A stretch of DNA of 64,000 nt from Pseudomonas sp. Au-Pse12 (GCF_021341665.1 NZ_JAJTTH010000012.1:156206-220205), one strand, 5' to 3'; shown: positions 18,859-28,758, counted from the first letter of the stretch. Translations and numbers: made by a program. The notes: a model not told the origin generated them from the letters alone.

Positions 18859-20781
18859 TCACTGCGACTTTCTGACCCGCAGATACCATTCGGATAGCAG
18901 CCGTACCTGTTTGTCGGTGTAACCGCGCTCGACCATTCGTGTAACGAAGTCGTTGTGCTTCTGTTGATCCTCCTTGCTCGCCTTGGCGTTGAAGCTGATG
19001 ACTGGCAGCAGGTCCTCGGTGTTGGAGAACATTTTCTTCTCGATGACCACCCGCAGTTTCTCGTAGCTGAGCCAGGTGGGGTTCTTGCCGTTGTTGTTGG
19101 CCCGGGCGCGCAGGACGAAGTTGACGATCTCGTTGCGGAAATCTTTCGGGTTGCTGATGCCGGCCGGTTTTTCGATCTTCTCCAGCTCCTCGTTGAGGGC
19201 CACGCGGTTGAGAATTTCTCCGGTCTCCGGATCGCGGTATTCCTGATCCTGGATCCAGAAGTCTGCATAGAGCACGTAGCGGTCGAAGATGTTCTGGCCG
19301 TACTCGCTGTAGGACTCCAGGTACGCGGTCTGGATCTCCTTGCCGATGAACTCGATGTAGCGCGGTGCCAGGTATTCCTTGAGGAAGCGCAGGTAACGCT
19401 CGCGGGTTTCCGCCTGGAACTGTTCCTGCTCGATCTGCTGTTCCAGCACATACAGCAGGTGCACCGGGTTGGCCGCGACTTCATGAGGGTCGAAGTTGAA
19501 GACTTTCGAGAGGATCTTGAAGGCAAAGCGGGTCGACAGGCCATTCATCCCCTCATCGACGCCGGCACTGTCGCGGTATTCCTGGATCGACTTGGCCTTG
19601 GGGTCGGTGTCCTTGAGGTTTTCACCGTCATAGACCCGCATCTTCGAGTAGATGTTGGAGTTTTCCGGCTCCTTGAGGCGCGAAAGCACGGTGAATTGGG
19701 CCAGCATCTTCAGGGTGTCGGGCGCGCAGTGGGCCTTGGCCAGGGAGCTGTTGAACAGCAGCTTGTCGTAGATCTTCACCTCATCGGTGACCCGCAGGCA
19801 GTACGGCACCTTGACGATATAGATCCGGTCGATGAAGGCCTCGTTGTTCTTGTTGTTGCGGAAGGTGTGCCACTCCGATTCGTTGGAGTGGGCCAGCAGG
19901 ATGCCGGTGAACGGAATCGCGCCCAGGCCCTCGGTGCTGTTGTAGTTGCCTTCCTGGGTGGCGGTCAGCAGTGGGTGCAGCACCTTGATCGGTGCCTTGA
20001 ACATCTCGACGAATTCCATCAGGCCCTGGTTGGCCCGGCACAGCGCCCCGGAGTAGCTGTAGGCGTCGGCGTCGTTCTGCGGGAACTCCTCCAGCTTGCG
20101 GATATCCACCTTGCCCACCAGGGCCGAAATATCCTGGTTGTTCTCGTCGCCAGGCTCGGTCTTGGCCACGGCGATCTGATTGAGTACCGATGGGTAGAGC
20201 TTGACCACGCGGAACTGGCTGATATCACCACCGAACTCCGACAGGCGCTTGGTGGCCCACGGCGACATGATGGTGTTCAGGTAGCGCCGCGGAATGCCGA
20301 AGTCCTCTTCGAGAATCGCGCCATCTTCCGTGGCGTTGAACAGGCCCAGTGGCGACTCGAACACGGGCGAGCCCTTGATGGCATAGAAGGGCACTTTTTC
20401 GATCAGCTGCTTGAGCTTTTCGGCAAGGGAGGATTTACCACCGCCCACCGGCCCCAGCAGATAGAGGATCTGTTTCTTCTCTTCCAGGCCCTGAGCGGCA
20501 TGACGGAAATAGGAGACGATCTGATCGATGCACTCTTCCATGCCATGGAAGTCTTCAAAGGCCGGATAGCGGCGGATCACCTTGTTGGAGAAGATCCGCG
20601 ACAGCCTCGAGTTGGTCGAGGTGTCCAGCAACTCGGGTTCGCCGATGGCCAGGAGCAGGCGCTCGGCAGCCGAGGCATAGGCGCTGCGATCCTTTTTGCA
20701 CAGCTCCAGGTATTCCTGCAGTGAAAACTCTTCCTGGCGTGTGGATTCGAAGCGTTGTTGGAAGTGGCTAAAAATACTCAT
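18859..20781 (-). CDS. prkA: PrkA family serine protein kinase (YeaG)
   Basis: This 640-aa protein has an N-terminal AAA+ module with Walker A (LLGPVGGGKSS, about residue 107-117) and a C-terminal PrkA domain. E. coli YeaG is the stress-linked homologue and has kinase activity. GAGG stands seven bases before the ATG. It heads the prkA-yeaH-spoVR operon and has a 299-base upstream region with a possible RpoS-type -10. Confidence 0.94.
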   Translation of the reverse strand: MSIFSHFQQRFESTRQEEFSLQEYLELCKKDRSAYASAAERLLLAIGEPELLDTSTNSRLSRIFSNKVIRRYPAFEDFHGMEECIDQIVSYFRHAAQGLEEKKQILYLLGPVGGGKSSLAEKLKQLIEKVPFYAIKGSPVFESPLGLFNATEDGAILEEDFGIPRRYLNTIMSPWATKRLSEFGGDISQFRVVKLYPSVLNQIAVAKTEPGDENNQDISALVGKVDIRKLEEFPQNDADAYSYSGALCRANQGLMEFVEMFKAPIKVLHPLLTATQEGNYNSTEGLGAIPFTGILLAHSNESEWHTFRNNKNNEAFIDRIYIVKVPYCLRVTDEVKIYDKLLFNSSLAKAHCAPDTLKMLAQFTVLSRLKEPENSNIYSKMRVYDGENLKDTDPKAKSIQEYRDSAGVDEGMNGLSTRFAFKILSKVFNFDPHEVAANPVHLLYVLEQQIEQEQFQAETRERYLRFLKEYLAPRYIEFIGKEIQTAYLESYSEYGQNIFDRYVLYADFWIQDQEYRDPETGEILNRVALNEELEKIEKPAGISNPKDFRNEIVNFVLRARANNNGKNPTWLSYEKLRVVIEKKMFSNTEDLLPVISFNAKASKEDQQKHNDFVTRMVERGYTDKQVRLLSEWYLRVRKSQ

Positions 20782-20964
20782 GACGTCACCTCGCTCGATA
20801 CGTGGAGCCGGCGTCGGATCAGTCAGTCAAGTGCTGGCATGCAACTGAGTTTCCAGCTGCTGTTTACCCCCCAGAACACTTCCAAAGCTATCGACCTTGA
20901 AAGCTAGTACCGATGACCCGCTCGCCGGTGTACCGGCTCTCCCCTGATTTGGATGGCCTGAGGC

Positions 20965-20998
20965 TAAGGATAGTTCGGAATCGGGGAGGTCAAGGCGA
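20965..20998 (-). promoter_or_regulatory. candidate stationary-phase promoter upstream of prkA
   Basis: The minus strand has CTATCCTTA (20973-20965), close to the RpoS extended -10 CTATACTTA, with TTGACC about 15 bases further upstream. The short spacer makes this tentative. The remaining 20782-21080 interval shows only an imperfect dyad around 21040-21062 and nothing gene-like. Confidence 0.35.
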
Positions 20999-21080
20999 GA
21001 TGGGGAATTAGTTGCCCACTACCGTTCGTCTGGTGCAGCGTCAGCCCACGTAGTACGCGGGCTAGGGCTTCAGAAAAAAA

Positions 21081-21410
21081 TTATTCAGGCTTGCCCTGGG
21101 CGGTTTCCGCCGGGTAAGTGTTGCGCCACAGTTCGAAGCCGCCGTCCAGGCTATAGACGTCCGAAAAGCCCTGACTGACCAGGTAGGCTGCCGCGCTCTG
21201 GCTCGAGTTGCCGTGATAGCAGACCACCACCAGCGGAGCGTCCAGGTCGGCGCCGCGGATGAAGTCTGAAATGGAGTGGTTGTCCAGGTGCTGCGAGCCG
21301 CTGATGTGGTTCAGGGCGTAGGTTTGCGGGTCGCGGATATCCACGACCACGGCACCTTGTTCGCGCAGGGCCTGGGCCTGTTCTGGAGGGATGCGTTTGA
21401 ATTCGCTCAT
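21081..21410 (-). CDS. glpE: thiosulfate sulfurtransferase GlpE
   Basis: This single rhodanese domain is 109 aa, with the active-site loop CYHGNSS and catalytic Cys64. It transfers sulfane sulfur from thiosulfate to cyanide or thioredoxin-like acceptors. It follows apaH in the same direction with a 33-base gap, and RBS and length are normal. Confidence 0.95.
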   Translation of the reverse strand: MSEFKRIPPEQAQALREQGAVVVDIRDPQTYALNHISGSQHLDNHSISDFIRGADLDAPLVVVCYHGNSSQSAAAYLVSQGFSDVYSLDGGFELWRNTYPAETAQGKPE

Positions 21411-21443
21411 GGCGGGCTCCTGGAGCTTTATCGTCAGCGCCGA

Positions 21444-22313
21444 CTAGCGCTTTGCCAGTGTCGGCAAGGGTTCGGGGGAAAGGGGCGTGGCATGGCCGTG
21501 GGCATCGCAGTTGCAGGTCAGGCGTGCGCCGCTGTCGACATTCAGCAGGGTCATGCTCCCGCCCCAGACGCAGCCGCTGTCCAGGGCGAAGATGCCGGGT
21601 TCGTTGCAATGGCCTTCCAGGGCTGCCCAGTGGCCGAAGATGATCTTCAGGTCCCGAGTCTTGCGTTCCTTGTGACTGAACCAGGGGGCGTAGCCCGGTG
21701 GCGCGGTATCCAGGCCTTCCTTGCTCTTGAGGTCCAGCTTGCCTTCGCTGGTGCAGAAGCGCATGCGAGTGAAGTAGTTGGTGATGACCCGCAGGCGGGT
21801 CACGCCTTTGAGGTCGCTGTCCCATTTCGCCGGGTCGTTACCGTACATACCGTCGAGGAAGGGCTCCAGGAGGTTGTCGTCGCGCAATGCCTCTTCGACC
21901 TCGGCAGCGCACTTCAGGGCTTTTTTCAGCGACCACTGTGGGGCAATGCCAGCATGGACCATGGCGATGTTGCGGGTTTCGTCGTAGTGCATCAGTTTCT
22001 GCTGGCGCAGCCACTGCAACAGCTCCTCGCAGTCCGGGGCCTCGAGGATCTCGCGCAAGGTGTCGGACTTCTTCAGGCGCTCGATATTGCGCCAGGCCGC
22101 CAGCAGGTGCAGGTCATGATTGCCCAGCACGCAGGTCAGCGAGTCGCGGATCGAATACAGGTAGCGCAGGGTTTCCAGCGACTGTGGGCCTCGGTTGACC
22201 AGGTCGCCCACCAGCCACAGGCGATCCCGTGCAGGGTCGAAGGCGACTTGTTCGAGCAGGCATTGCAGGGGTTCCAGGCAGCCTTGCAGGTCGCCGACGG
22301 CGTAGGTCGCCAT
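21444..22313 (-). CDS. apaH: bis(5'-nucleosyl)-tetraphosphatase (symmetrical)
   Basis: This 289-aa metallophosphoesterase hydrolyses Ap4A to two ADP. The metal-binding motifs VGDLQGC, GDLVNRGP and GNHD are present. Its start overlaps the apaG stop by one base (TGATG), so it is translated with apaG. ApaH loss in other bacteria raises Np4A levels and RNA capping. Confidence 0.96.
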   Translation of the reverse strand: MATYAVGDLQGCLEPLQCLLEQVAFDPARDRLWLVGDLVNRGPQSLETLRYLYSIRDSLTCVLGNHDLHLLAAWRNIERLKKSDTLREILEAPDCEELLQWLRQQKLMHYDETRNIAMVHAGIAPQWSLKKALKCAAEVEEALRDDNLLEPFLDGMYGNDPAKWDSDLKGVTRLRVITNYFTRMRFCTSEGKLDLKSKEGLDTAPPGYAPWFSHKERKTRDLKIIFGHWAALEGHCNEPGIFALDSGCVWGGSMTLLNVDSGARLTCNCDAHGHATPLSPEPLPTLAKR

Positions 22314-22693
22314 CAGTGCAGGGCTCCGGGGACCGCCAGGCGGAAAGGCGCAATGATGGCGTCGAACTGTTTGCCGTCCTCCGCCAGCATCTGGTAGCTG
22401 CCTTGCATGTTGCCGACTCGGGTGGTCATTACTGTGCCGCTGCTGTAGGTGTGGCTTTTGCCCGCGGCGATCAGCGGTTGCTGGCCAACGACACCGGCGC
22501 CGCGGACCTCCTCGACATGCCCGTCACCGTCGGTGATCACCCAGTGCCGTGACAGCAGCTTGGCTGGAAGCGATCCATTGTTCTGCACGGTGATGGTATA
22601 GGCGAAAGCGAAGCGATTGTGCTCGGGTTGCGATTGGTCGGCCAGAAAGCGGGTGACGACGCTGACATCGACCTGATAACGAGGATCGGACAT
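22313..22693 (-). CDS. apaG: ApaG domain protein
   Basis: This 126-aa protein has the FN3-like ApaG fold (YQVDVSVVTRFLADQS; FAYTITVQNNG; LLSRHWVITDGDG; GVVGQQPLIAAGKSHTYSSG). It has been linked to Co2+ resistance/Mg2+ efflux in Salmonella; biochemical function is uncertain. It lies between rsmA and apaH in the conserved order. Confidence 0.94.
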   Translation of the reverse strand: MSDPRYQVDVSVVTRFLADQSQPEHNRFAFAYTITVQNNGSLPAKLLSRHWVITDGDGHVEEVRGAGVVGQQPLIAAGKSHTYSSGTVMTTRVGNMQGSYQMLAEDGKQFDAIIAPFRLAVPGALH

Positions 22694-22760
22694 GCAAGAG
22701 GCCTTTAAAGCAAAGCGGGGCGCGGGACAAAGCTGATGGAGGTCAGTCTAGGTCAAGTAC

Positions 22761-22799
22761 CGGGTAGTAAACCAGACATCCTGTCTGGCGTCCTACCCG
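22761..22799. repeat. nested perfect inverted repeat between rsmA and apaG
   Basis: The outer arms CGGGTAG (22761-22767) and CTACCCG (22793-22799) enclose inner arms CCAGACA (22772-22778) and TGTCTGG (22782-22788). The 39-base element has no T run on either side, so an intraoperonic RNA structure or processing site is more likely than a terminator. Confidence 0.7.
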
Positions 22800-22819
22800 A
22801 TCTCGGGCAGGGGTAACGC

Positions 22820-23632
22820 TCAGTCGGCGACAGGCTTGGGCTGGTCGGCCAACTGGTCAGCCAGGCGCACGAATGCGGCCAGGTCCAATTGCTCGGGACG
22901 CAGGCTGCCATCGACACCGGCGGCCTCGATCTCGGCGCTGCTGAGGAGGGCCTTGAGGGTGTTGCGCAGGGTCTTGCGGCGCTGGTTGAAGGCTTCGCGC
23001 ACGATGCGTTCCAGCAACCGGTGATCCTTGGCCGGGTGTGGCAGTACCGCGTGAGGCACCAGGCGCACGATGGCCGAGTCGACTTTCGGTGGCGGGTTGA
23101 AGGCGCCGGGACCAACGTTGAACAGGTGTTCCACGCGGCAGTGATACTGGACCATGATCGACAGGCGGCCCCAATCGCCGCCGCCCGGGCCGGCCGCGAG
23201 GCGTTCGACCACTTCCTTTTGCAGCATGAAGTGCATGTCGCGGATCAGGCCGGCGTTCTGCAGCAGGTGGAAGATCAGCGGGGTCGAGATGTTGTAGGGC
23301 AGGTTGCCGACCACCCGCAGGCTGCTTGGCGCCGCCCCCAGGGTGTTGAAGTCGAACTTCAGGGCGTCGCCCTGGTGCAGGTTGAAGTTGCTCTTGCCGG
23401 CAAACTGCTGATTGAGGATCGGGATCAGGTCCTTGTCCAGCTCCACCACGTCCAGCTGCGCGCCGCTGTCCAGCAGGCCTTCGGTCAGGGCACCCTGGCC
23501 CGGGCCGATTTCCAGCATGCGGTCCTCGGGTTTGGCGTGGATGGCCCGCAGGATGCGGTCGATGACGCCGGCGTCATGCAGGAAGTTCTGGCCGAAGCGC
23601 TTGCGCGCCCGGTGTTGGTATTGCTCGGTCAT
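22820..23632 (-). CDS. rsmA: 16S rRNA dimethyladenosine transferase
   Basis: This 270-aa KsgA family SAM methyltransferase dimethylates A1518 and A1519 in helix 45 of 16S rRNA late in 30S assembly. Motif I (EIGPGQGALTEGLL) and catalytic motif IV (NLPYNIST) are intact. Its ATG overlaps the pdxA stop by four bases. Confidence 0.97.
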   Translation of the reverse strand: MTEQYQHRARKRFGQNFLHDAGVIDRILRAIHAKPEDRMLEIGPGQGALTEGLLDSGAQLDVVELDKDLIPILNQQFAGKSNFNLHQGDALKFDFNTLGAAPSSLRVVGNLPYNISTPLIFHLLQNAGLIRDMHFMLQKEVVERLAAGPGGGDWGRLSIMVQYHCRVEHLFNVGPGAFNPPPKVDSAIVRLVPHAVLPHPAKDHRLLERIVREAFNQRRKTLRNTLKALLSSAEIEAAGVDGSLRPEQLDLAAFVRLADQLADQPKPVAD

Positions 23633-24618
23633 AAACGGTTCTCGGCCATCTGGTAGGCGGTTTCCAGGGCGACCTGCAGGCTGCCGGTGTCGATCTTGCC
23701 GCTGCCGGCCAGATCCAGGGCGGTGCCATGGTCGACGGAGGTGCGGATGATCGGCAGGCCGAGCGTCACATTGACGGCCGCGCCGAAGCCTTTGTATTTC
23801 AGCACGGGCAAGCCTTGGTCGTGGTACATCGCCAGCACTGCGTCGCAGTGCTCCAGATATTTGGGGGTAAACAGAGTGTCGGCTGGCAATGGACCGCGCA
23901 GGTCCATGCCTTCATTGCGCAGGCGCTCTAGGGTGGGTTCGATGATGTCGATTTCTTCGCGGCCCAGGTGTCCACCTTCACCGGCATGGGGGTTGAGCCC
24001 GCACACCAGGATACGCGGCTGGGTGATGCCGAACTTGTGCTGCAGGTCGGCATGCAGAATCCGTGTGACCCGCTCCAGGCGCTCGACGGTGATGGCGTCG
24101 GCAATCTCCCGCAAGGGCAGGTGGGTGGTCACCAGCGCCACGCGCAGGCCGTGGGTGGCCAGCATCATGACCACCTGCTCGGTGTGGGTCAGGTCCGCAA
24201 GAAACTCGGTATGCCCGGAAAAGGCGATCCCGGAATCGTTGATCACGCCCTTGTGCACGGGGGCGGTGATCATGCCGGCGAAGTGCCCATCCAGGCAGCC
24301 TTGGCCGGCGCGAGTCAGGGTTTCCAGGACGAAGGCGGCGTTGGCCTGGTCCAGTTGGCCGCTGACCACCGGTTTGCCCAGGGGCGTGTCCCAGACATAG
24401 AGGCTGCCCGCTGGTGCCGGTTCAGTCGGCAGGTGCTCCAGGGGCACCGGCAGCAGATTGACTGCCACGCCCAGTTGCGCGGCCCGCTCAAGGAGCAGGT
24501 CGCGGCTGGTGATGGCAATCAGGGGATAGGGCTGGGGTTGCGAGGCGAGCAGCAGGCACAGGTCAGGACCTATACCCGCCGGTTCGCCGGGTGTCAGAGC
24601 GAAACGTCTGGGTTTCAC
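23629..24618 (-). CDS. pdxA: 4-hydroxythreonine-4-phosphate dehydrogenase
   Basis: The 329-aa enzyme of pyridoxal-phosphate synthesis begins with LTPGEPAGIGPDL and contains the metal-site segments FSGHTEFLAD, GLNPHAGEGG and AMYHDQGLPVLKY. It overlaps surA by four bases and rsmA by four bases, which is the E. coli and Pseudomonas order surA-pdxA-rsmA. Confidence 0.97.
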   Translation of the reverse strand: MKPRRFALTPGEPAGIGPDLCLLLASQPQPYPLIAITSRDLLLERAAQLGVAVNLLPVPLEHLPTEPAPAGSLYVWDTPLGKPVVSGQLDQANAAFVLETLTRAGQGCLDGHFAGMITAPVHKGVINDSGIAFSGHTEFLADLTHTEQVVMMLATHGLRVALVTTHLPLREIADAITVERLERVTRILHADLQHKFGITQPRILVCGLNPHAGEGGHLGREEIDIIEPTLERLRNEGMDLRGPLPADTLFTPKYLEHCDAVLAMYHDQGLPVLKYKGFGAAVNVTLGLPIIRTSVDHGTALDLAGSGKIDTGSLQVALETAYQMAENRL

Positions 24619-25937
24619 TGTGCCGCCTGTTCAGCGCCAGGCAGTTTGATCTCGACGTAGGCCTCGTCACGGATCTGCCGCAACCAGGTCTGCAGCTCTT
24701 CGTCGTACTTGCGGTTGCGCAGGACGGTCATGGCTTGTTGCTCACGGGCCTGACTGGTGCTGTCGGTGGCGCGACGGCCAAGGACTTCCAGTACGTGCCA
24801 GCCATAAGGGCTCTTGAATGGCTTGGACAGCTGACCTTGTGGGGTCTTGGCCATCACTTCGCGGAACTCCGGCACCAGGGCGTTCGGGTCGATCCAGTTG
24901 AGGTCGCCGCCATTGAGCGCCGAGCCAGGGTCTTCCGAGTAGCTTTTTGCCAGGTCGGCGAAGTCTTCGCCGGCTTCGATGCGATCGTAGAGCTTCTGCG
25001 CCAGGCGCTTGGTTTCTTCTTCGCTGCGAATCTCGCTTGGCTTGATCAGGATGTGACGTACATGCACTTCGTCACGCACCTGATTGCCGCCGCCGCGCTT
25101 GTCCAGCAGCTTGAGGATGATGAAGCCGCCAGGGGTACGAGCCGGTTGGGTGATGTCACCTACGGCCATTGCACTCAGTTCACGATCGAAAGGTGGAGGC
25201 AGCTGAGCGGCTTTACGCCAGCCCATGTCGCCGCCTTCCAGGGCGTTGTCGCTACCGGAACGGGCAATCGCCAGCTGGGCGAAGTCGGCACCTTGCTTGA
25301 GCTGCTGATACACCGCCATGGCTTGGCGGGCAGCACTCTGAATCGCTTCGGAGTTGGCGCTTTCCGGGGTCGGGATCAGGATATTGGCCAGGTGCAGTTC
25401 TTCGGAGAGCTGCATCTTGCCCAAGTCCGAGGCCAGAAAGTTCTTCACTTCCTGTTCCGAGACCTGGATGCGTTCGGCCACACGGCGCTGGCGCACGCGG
25501 CTGATGATCATCTCGCGGCGTACCTGGTCACGAGCGTCTTCATAAGACAGGCCATCGTGGGCCAGGGCGGCACGGAACTGCTCGATGCTCATGCTGTTGC
25601 GCTGGGCAATGGTGCCGATGGCCTGGTTCAGCTCTTCATCGGTGATGCGGATGCCGGAACGTTCGCCAATCTGCAGTTGCAGGTTTTCAACGATCAGGCG
25701 CTCCAGAACCTGCTGTTCCAGGACGCTGGTAGGCGGCACGCCACCGCCACGCTTGGCGATGGTTTGCTGGACTTCGTGAACCCGCTGGTCCAACTGGCTC
25801 TGCATGACCACGTCGTTATCGACGATGGCCACGACCTTGTCGATGGACTGCACCGCGGCGCCGGCCGCGGTACTCAGGAACAGCGCGCCCAGCATCAGCG
25901 GGCGCAGACAATCAGAAAGCTTGGTCTTCACGTTCAC
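24615..25937 (-). CDS. surA: periplasmic chaperone / peptidyl-prolyl isomerase SurA
   Basis: The 440-aa protein has a signal sequence ending near residue 27, an N-terminal SurA chaperone module, two parvulin domains (about residues 180-275 and 285-385) and a short C-terminal helix. It escorts unfolded outer-membrane proteins, including LptD, to the BAM complex. Its start lies 26 bases inside the end of lptD, so the chaperone is translationally coupled to one of its main clients. Confidence 0.97.
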   Translation of the reverse strand: MNVKTKLSDCLRPLMLGALFLSTAAGAAVQSIDKVVAIVDNDVVMQSQLDQRVHEVQQTIAKRGGGVPPTSVLEQQVLERLIVENLQLQIGERSGIRITDEELNQAIGTIAQRNSMSIEQFRAALAHDGLSYEDARDQVRREMIISRVRQRRVAERIQVSEQEVKNFLASDLGKMQLSEELHLANILIPTPESANSEAIQSAARQAMAVYQQLKQGADFAQLAIARSGSDNALEGGDMGWRKAAQLPPPFDRELSAMAVGDITQPARTPGGFIILKLLDKRGGGNQVRDEVHVRHILIKPSEIRSEEETKRLAQKLYDRIEAGEDFADLAKSYSEDPGSALNGGDLNWIDPNALVPEFREVMAKTPQGQLSKPFKSPYGWHVLEVLGRRATDSTSQAREQQAMTVLRNRKYDEELQTWLRQIRDEAYVEIKLPGAEQAAQ

Positions 25938-28758
25938 GATAACCTTGGATGCCTTTGTCGAGGAAGCTCTCTACTTTGGTGCCCATGACGCCACCGAGAC
26001 CCTTCAGAACAATTTGGAGGAAGATGCCGCGGTCGCCTTTCTCGTTCTCCGGAGCGTTCTGACTGAACTCGTCATACTTGACCCAGTAACGGCTGATCAG
26101 GCGCAGTTTCCAGCAGCAGTTGTCGTATTCGAAGCCACCGAAGGCCTCGAGCGTGCGGTTACGGTTGTAGTCGTACTGCCAGCGGCTGATGGCGTTCCAT
26201 TGCGGCACGATCGGCCAGATCACCGAGAAGTCATGCTGCTGGATCTTGTAGTAGTCCTTCACGTAGCCAGGCTGGCCCGCAGTGCCATAGCTAGAGTTGC
26301 CTACTTTCCAGGTACCGCTGTTTTGGTCGTAACGGATCTGGTCGTTGCGATAACGATAACCGGCGTTGACCACCTTGTTCGGGTTATCTTCGGGCTGGTA
26401 GTGGAACATCGCACTGCCGGAACGAGGGCTGCGGCTGTCCGGGTCCCAGTTGTAGTCGGCGGTGGTGCGCCAGTCGCGGTTGAAGCGATATTCGTATTCC
26501 AGTGCGTAAGGCGAGACGTTGGACTTGGCGTCGTCACGGGTGCGGTAGTCGATGCCCGGCAACTGCACGGTACGATCCCTGAAGTAGAGGGCCTGGCCGA
26601 CACTGATGCGCTGGCGCTGGAAGCCGTTGTCTTCAATCCAGCGGCTGGTGACACCCAGGGACAGCTTGTTCTCGTCGCCGATGCGATCGGAGCCGGAGAA
26701 GCGGTTGTCACGGAACAGCGAGGCATAGTTGAAGGTTGGCTCGCCGGTATCGAATACCGGGATGTCTTCCTGATCTGTCTCGGGGACATAGAGGTAGAAC
26801 GCCCGCGGCTCCAGGGTCTGGCGGTAGTTCTTGCCAAACCATTGGGTGTTGCGGTCGAAGTACAGGCCGCCGTCGACGCTGGCGATCGGCACGCCGCGGT
26901 TTTGGTTTCGGCTGTAGTCGCCGCCAATATACCGGGTGCCATTGAGGGCAGCAGCGTTACGCGCATTGACGATGCCTTCTTTGCCTTTCCCATCCAGATC
27001 AAGGTCGTATTGGGTGTACATGTACTTCAGGGATGGCGTCAGGTAGCCATAGCTCCAGTTCAGCGGCAGGCTGACACCCGGCTTGAGGTTCAAGCGGTCG
27101 CCATTCGCACGGGCTAGCCCTGCGACGTTGGTATCCAGGCGTGGAGTGCCAGCTAAGCCGGTAACTGGATCGATCGGCCCGCCGTCCTTGTCCGTGTAGT
27201 TGCCGGTCAGCAGATCCCGATCAAAGCGCACCAGTTCGGTTTCATAGGTGAAATCCAGGCCTTGCGGGTGGTACGGCAGCGAGCCGTTGAAGGTGATCTG
27301 CGGCAGTTTGTTGTACGGCGTGATGTTGGATACGGTGGCCAGCTCATACGCCTGCATATTGAGGCGTGCGGTATAGTAGTCGCCACGATAGGTCACGGCG
27401 CCTTGCTGGTTGACGTAGTCGGTGGACTTCACGCCAATCTGATCGGTCTGCAGGTCCTGGAAGTAGTACGGGTCGCTGATCTTGGTGTAGTCGACTTCGG
27501 TCGACAGACGAGAATCCAGCCCGCCCTTGTGCTGCCAGTTGAGCATGTAGCGGGTTTTTTCGTAGTCGGTCTGCTTGCTGCGGTCGGTGTCGTCGTCGTT
27601 GAGGTACGCGGCGCCGAACTGACCTTCGCTGCTCTTGGTCAGGTAGCGGAACTCGCCTTCCATCAACAGGCCGCGCTTGGCCATGTAGCGTGGATACAAC
27701 GTGGCGTCGTAATTCGGCGCCAGGTTGAAGTAGTACGGTGTGACCAGCATGAAGCCGGTGTCGCTGCCGGTGCTGAAACTCGGTGGCAGGAAGCCGGATT
27801 GGCGGCGATCGTCGATCGGGAAGTAGATATACGGGGTGTAGAGCACCGGAATATCTTTGACCCGCAGAGTCACGTTGGTCGCGGTACCGAAGCCGGTGGC
27901 CGGGTTCAGGGTGATGTTGTTGCCCTTGAGCTGCCAGGCGTTGCTGTTCGGTTCGCAGGTGGTGTACGTACCATCCTTGAGGCGGATGATGGCGTTTTCC
28001 GCACGCTTGGCGTACAGCGCATTACCGCGGATGCGGGACTTGTGCAGAACGTACTCGGCGTTGTCGACCTTGGCTTCACCCGTGTCCAGCTGGATATCGG
28101 CATGGTCGCCCACCAACAGCGCGCCATTGTCGCGTACGCGCACGTTGCCACTCAGCTCGCCGCGGTTCTCGGCCTGGTACAGGCTGGCCTCGTCGGCCTC
28201 GACCTGCATGCTGCCTTGACGCATGACCACGTCACCGGCCAGGGTCGCCACTTGTTCTTCCTGCTGATAACGCGAGGCCTTGGCACCGATAAAGGTCGGG
28301 GCATCACTTTTATTCGTCTTGTCATTCATGCCAGGACGAATCGGTTCGATATAGGAACCAGAGCAGTAAGGACCGGTCTCGGCCAATTGAGCGGCGGTGA
28401 GCTTCTCACGCGGCACCCAGTCGAGGTGGCTGTAGTCCGCGCTGCGGGACTTCAGGCCACGGCCCTTGGCCTCGGTCACCAGCTTCGACTTGTCGCCGCT
28501 GGCTGTTTCGCCCGCAGCGTCGGCGTCAGCTGCTGTAGCAACGCTGGAGCTGACCGAGTTGGCGTCGTGGACCGGGCGTGGAGGCAGTTGGGCTGCGCTG
28601 GTTTTCGGCGCACAGGCCCAGCCACCCGAAGCAGAGACTGAGCAGTCATACTGTTCCGCGGCGACCACGAAGGAAGTGGCTAGAGGTTGCAGGGCCAGCA
28701 AACCGCCGGTAACCAGCAACGGGAATTTTTTACGAAACGCGGGGGATTTCAATGCCAT
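25912..28758 (-). CDS. lptD: LPS-assembly outer-membrane protein LptD
   Basis: This 948-aa protein inserts lipopolysaccharide into the outer leaflet together with LptE. It has a signal peptide, a Pseudomonas-type extended N-terminal segment (about residues 35-140, absent in E. coli), the periplasmic LptA-like OstA domain (QVEADEASLYQAENRGELSGNVRV) and a large C-terminal beta-barrel ending DKGIQGYREREDQAF. Cys residues for interdomain disulfides are visible (YDCSVSASGGWACAP, YTTCEPN, DNCCWKL). The start at 28758 (MALKSPAF) is chosen because it yields a signal peptide. It heads a seven-gene minus-strand chain. Confidence 0.96.
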   Translation of the reverse strand: MALKSPAFRKKFPLLVTGGLLALQPLATSFVVAAEQYDCSVSASGGWACAPKTSAAQLPPRPVHDANSVSSSVATAADADAAGETASGDKSKLVTEAKGRGLKSRSADYSHLDWVPREKLTAAQLAETGPYCSGSYIEPIRPGMNDKTNKSDAPTFIGAKASRYQQEEQVATLAGDVVMRQGSMQVEADEASLYQAENRGELSGNVRVRDNGALLVGDHADIQLDTGEAKVDNAEYVLHKSRIRGNALYAKRAENAIIRLKDGTYTTCEPNSNAWQLKGNNITLNPATGFGTATNVTLRVKDIPVLYTPYIYFPIDDRRQSGFLPPSFSTGSDTGFMLVTPYYFNLAPNYDATLYPRYMAKRGLLMEGEFRYLTKSSEGQFGAAYLNDDDTDRSKQTDYEKTRYMLNWQHKGGLDSRLSTEVDYTKISDPYYFQDLQTDQIGVKSTDYVNQQGAVTYRGDYYTARLNMQAYELATVSNITPYNKLPQITFNGSLPYHPQGLDFTYETELVRFDRDLLTGNYTDKDGGPIDPVTGLAGTPRLDTNVAGLARANGDRLNLKPGVSLPLNWSYGYLTPSLKYMYTQYDLDLDGKGKEGIVNARNAAALNGTRYIGGDYSRNQNRGVPIASVDGGLYFDRNTQWFGKNYRQTLEPRAFYLYVPETDQEDIPVFDTGEPTFNYASLFRDNRFSGSDRIGDENKLSLGVTSRWIEDNGFQRQRISVGQALYFRDRTVQLPGIDYRTRDDAKSNVSPYALEYEYRFNRDWRTTADYNWDPDSRSPRSGSAMFHYQPEDNPNKVVNAGYRYRNDQIRYDQNSGTWKVGNSSYGTAGQPGYVKDYYKIQQHDFSVIWPIVPQWNAISRWQYDYNRNRTLEAFGGFEYDNCCWKLRLISRYWVKYDEFSQNAPENEKGDRGIFLQIVLKGLGGVMGTKVESFLDKGIQGYREREDQAF

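Noticed and set aside
20999..21080. Terminator after glpE formed by the dyad near 21040-21062
   Set aside because: On the minus strand the T run precedes rather than follows the hairpin, and the stem needs a G-T pair.
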